NCBI GenBank assembly: GCA_910579705.1
Contig: CAJTUI010000003.1
Span: 62,001 to 126,000 of the forward strand
From: an uncultured Christensenella sp.
GTDB taxonomy: Bacteria; Bacillota; Clostridia; Christensenellales; Borkfalkiaceae
Direction: 5' to 3'
Length of the DNA stretch: 64,000 nt
Shown: piece by piece, positions 62,969 to 64,000 of the stretch
Numbering within the stretch: the stretch's first letter is position 1
Layout of the letters: the number at the start of each line of letters is the position of its first letter
Made by a program: the position numbers and the translations under genes
The notes under the pieces: generated by a model
Databases searched by the model: none
The model's input: the letters and a program-made list of their open reading frames with translations, nothing else
What the model was told of the DNA's origin: nothing

Positions 62969-64000
62969 TTAACTGTTTCTCGGTCTGTAAACGAGTATTC
63001 TTTCCCTGCCCGTGAGCGGGAACGCAAGCTCGGGATTGGTAGCCTGAATTTCTTCGGGGCTCTGCAACAGCTTTTTCGCCGTCGCCCACAAATCGTCGCC
63101 CGCGGACGGAATGTAAACGCTTATCGCGCTGTCGCACGTTTTAAGCTCTTCGCCCTCGGCCGCGTCCGAAAGGTATCTCACGCCCGCGCTCTCGCATTCT
63201 GCCGCCGCGATTTTCAAAACCGCCTCCGCCTCGCACTCGCCTTCGGCGCGCTGTCTTAAATTGACTCCGCAGACCGCAACTGCCACGTCGGAGCAGTGCT
63301 CGCCAAGTCCCGCAAGCGATACCGCGAACGGTAAATTGACTTCCGTGGAACGCATTTCGCCGTTCTGCTCGTACAGCAACGTCGCCGAAACGCTGCCCTC
63401 GATACCGTCCGAGGAGCGGGCGAATTCCGCGCGGGGCAGGGCCGCCGCAAGGAACGCGCAGGTATAGTCGAGTTTGGCCTTTGTCGCGCACAGCCCGCTT
63501 ACGCGTTCGGAATAGACCTTTATCTCCGTGCAGGGCGAGGCAATCTCTTCCGCATAGGTAAGTTGCAGTCCATTGCCGCAGGAGAACGCGTCGGTTATGA
63601 GCGAAACCTCCTCCTCGTCGTAGTACGTGCCAGCAAAGCCGAGACGGGCCACAACCTCCACGTCGCACTTGCCCTTTTCCTCGTTAACTTTCGCGTTGAC
63701 GCTTATTTCCTTGATTTCCGCGCGACAAACCGCCTTTCTTGCAAGCAAAGCGTCGTCGCACGCGATTTCGCACTTGTAAGGAATTATCCTGTCGAGGCTG
63801 ACGGGCTTGCCGTCGCGCACGGCCAGCAGCGAAAGATAGATTTCGCCGCTTACTTCTACCGTGCCCGCGCGGCAGTTGCAGTCGAGAACGAGCGCTTCCG
63901 CGGCGGGAACGAGCACGTCTTCGGCGCTGCAGTCGAAGTCGTCCTCGACCTCGCTTTCGCCCGTAAACGTCACGGCCGTGTACAGTTTGGCGTTTTCGCG
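62969..64000 (-). CDS. SipL-like spore coat protein (SPOCS and LysM domains), 5' end beyond the window
   Basis: The frame is open through position 64000, so at least 343 residues are present and the start is missing. Two or more SPOCS/DUF3794 beta domains are visible (VPAAEALVLDCNCRAGTVEV, SGEIYLSLLAVRDGKPVSLD, DYTCAFLAAALPRAEFARSS region), followed by a C-terminal LysM domain (ISVYIPSAGDDLWATAKKLL, then EEIQATNPELAFPL). C. difficile SipL has this order and links coat assembly to SpoIVA. An internal GTG at 63973 is in frame but is not needed as a start. Confidence 0.85.
   Translation of the reverse strand, partial: RENAKLYTAVTFTGESEVEDDFDCSAEDVLVPAAEALVLDCNCRAGTVEVSGEIYLSLLAVRDGKPVSLDRIIPYKCEIACDDALLARKAVCRAEIKEISVNAKVNEEKGKCDVEVVARLGFAGTYYDEEEVSLITDAFSCGNGLQLTYAEEIASPCTEIKVYSERVSGLCATKAKLDYTCAFLAAALPRAEFARSSDGIEGSVSATLLYEQNGEMRSTEVNLPFAVSLAGLGEHCSDVAVAVCGVNLRQRAEGECEAEAVLKIAAAECESAGVRYLSDAAEGEELKTCDSAISVYIPSAGDDLWATAKKLLQSPEEIQATNPELAFPLTGRERILVYRPRNS

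Noticed and set aside
62862..63137. Upstream extension of ispE
   Set aside because: It would cross the terminator of the SipL-like gene; the ATG at 62861 fits the family N-terminus and the promoter position.
1..64000. tRNA or rRNA genes
   Set aside because: I looked for TpsiC-arm-like GGTTCRAATCC and paired stems and found none that hold.

Overview
The window reads as chromosomal DNA of an endospore-forming member of the Bacillota, class Clostridia (seen: gerA-type germinant receptor operon, spoIVFA/spoIVFB, spmA/spmB, a SipL-like coat protein with SPOCS and LysM domains, adjacent secA and prfB). Coding DNA is GC-rich with many G/C-ending codons, while intergenic DNA is AT-rich and carries close-to-consensus promoters (TTGACA-N17-TATAAT type) and strong hairpin terminators. 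An uncultured gut lineage such as Christensenellales is my guess, not something the sequence proves. I see no tRNA, rRNA, CRISPR array, prophage or insertion sequence.

Layout. 1-4490: an incomplete lipoprotein gene (minus) whose 3' half is built of about 235-residue tandem repeats. 4676-5619: a MinD-like protein without the P-loop lysine, plus a small MinE-like partner. 5644-7388: an S41 protease and a short CdaR/PucR-type regulator. 7699-9597: a polytopic membrane protein with a proline-rich tail. 9764-10177: an AT-rich flavin-fold gene. 10305-12047: a partner-switching sigma operon (STAS, pseudo-kinase, sigma factor, kinase), divergent from citrate synthase. 13545-25180: a long minus-strand housekeeping run secA-prfB-(unknown)-tsaD-ileS-feoA-feoB-rluA. 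25452-26862: two PH-domain membrane proteins opposed by an XRE regulator. 26918-33119: adenine deaminase, purine permease, and an arsR-cadA metal efflux operon. 33264-37457: ligA and pcrA. 37530-44391: rpsU, a metal exporter, a degenerate ABC ATPase, queH, an unusual carbamoyltransferase, a phosphoesterase, trmB and a membrane protein. 44437-48219: gerAA-gerAB-gerAC. 48285-48480: a 60-bp tandem hairpin repeat. 48529-50972: a PadR-HAAS-DUF4097 operon. 51037-54122: ogg, a phospholipase-like gene, spoIVFB and spoIVFA. 54231-54894: an AT-rich bidirectional switch. 54937-64000: rsmA, tatD, metG, spmAB, cysteine desulfurase, ispE and the SipL-like gene (cut by the window end).

Cross-cutting themes. 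Three proteins keep a nucleotide-binding fold but have lost key residues (MinD-like V16, the RsbW-like pseudo-kinase, the ABC ATPase). Four housekeeping genes (pcrA, queH, trmB, ispE) have extended -10 promoters ending 6-8 nt before the start codon and no ribosome binding site, which predicts leaderless mRNAs. Several small regulators have palindromic operators placed inside the promoter spacer of the gene they face. Start codons of feoA and spmA each lie in the 3' arm of a perfect 10-bp inverted repeat. The strongest candidate for an undescribed arrangement is the four-gene sigma operon with a second, degenerate anti-sigma kinase.
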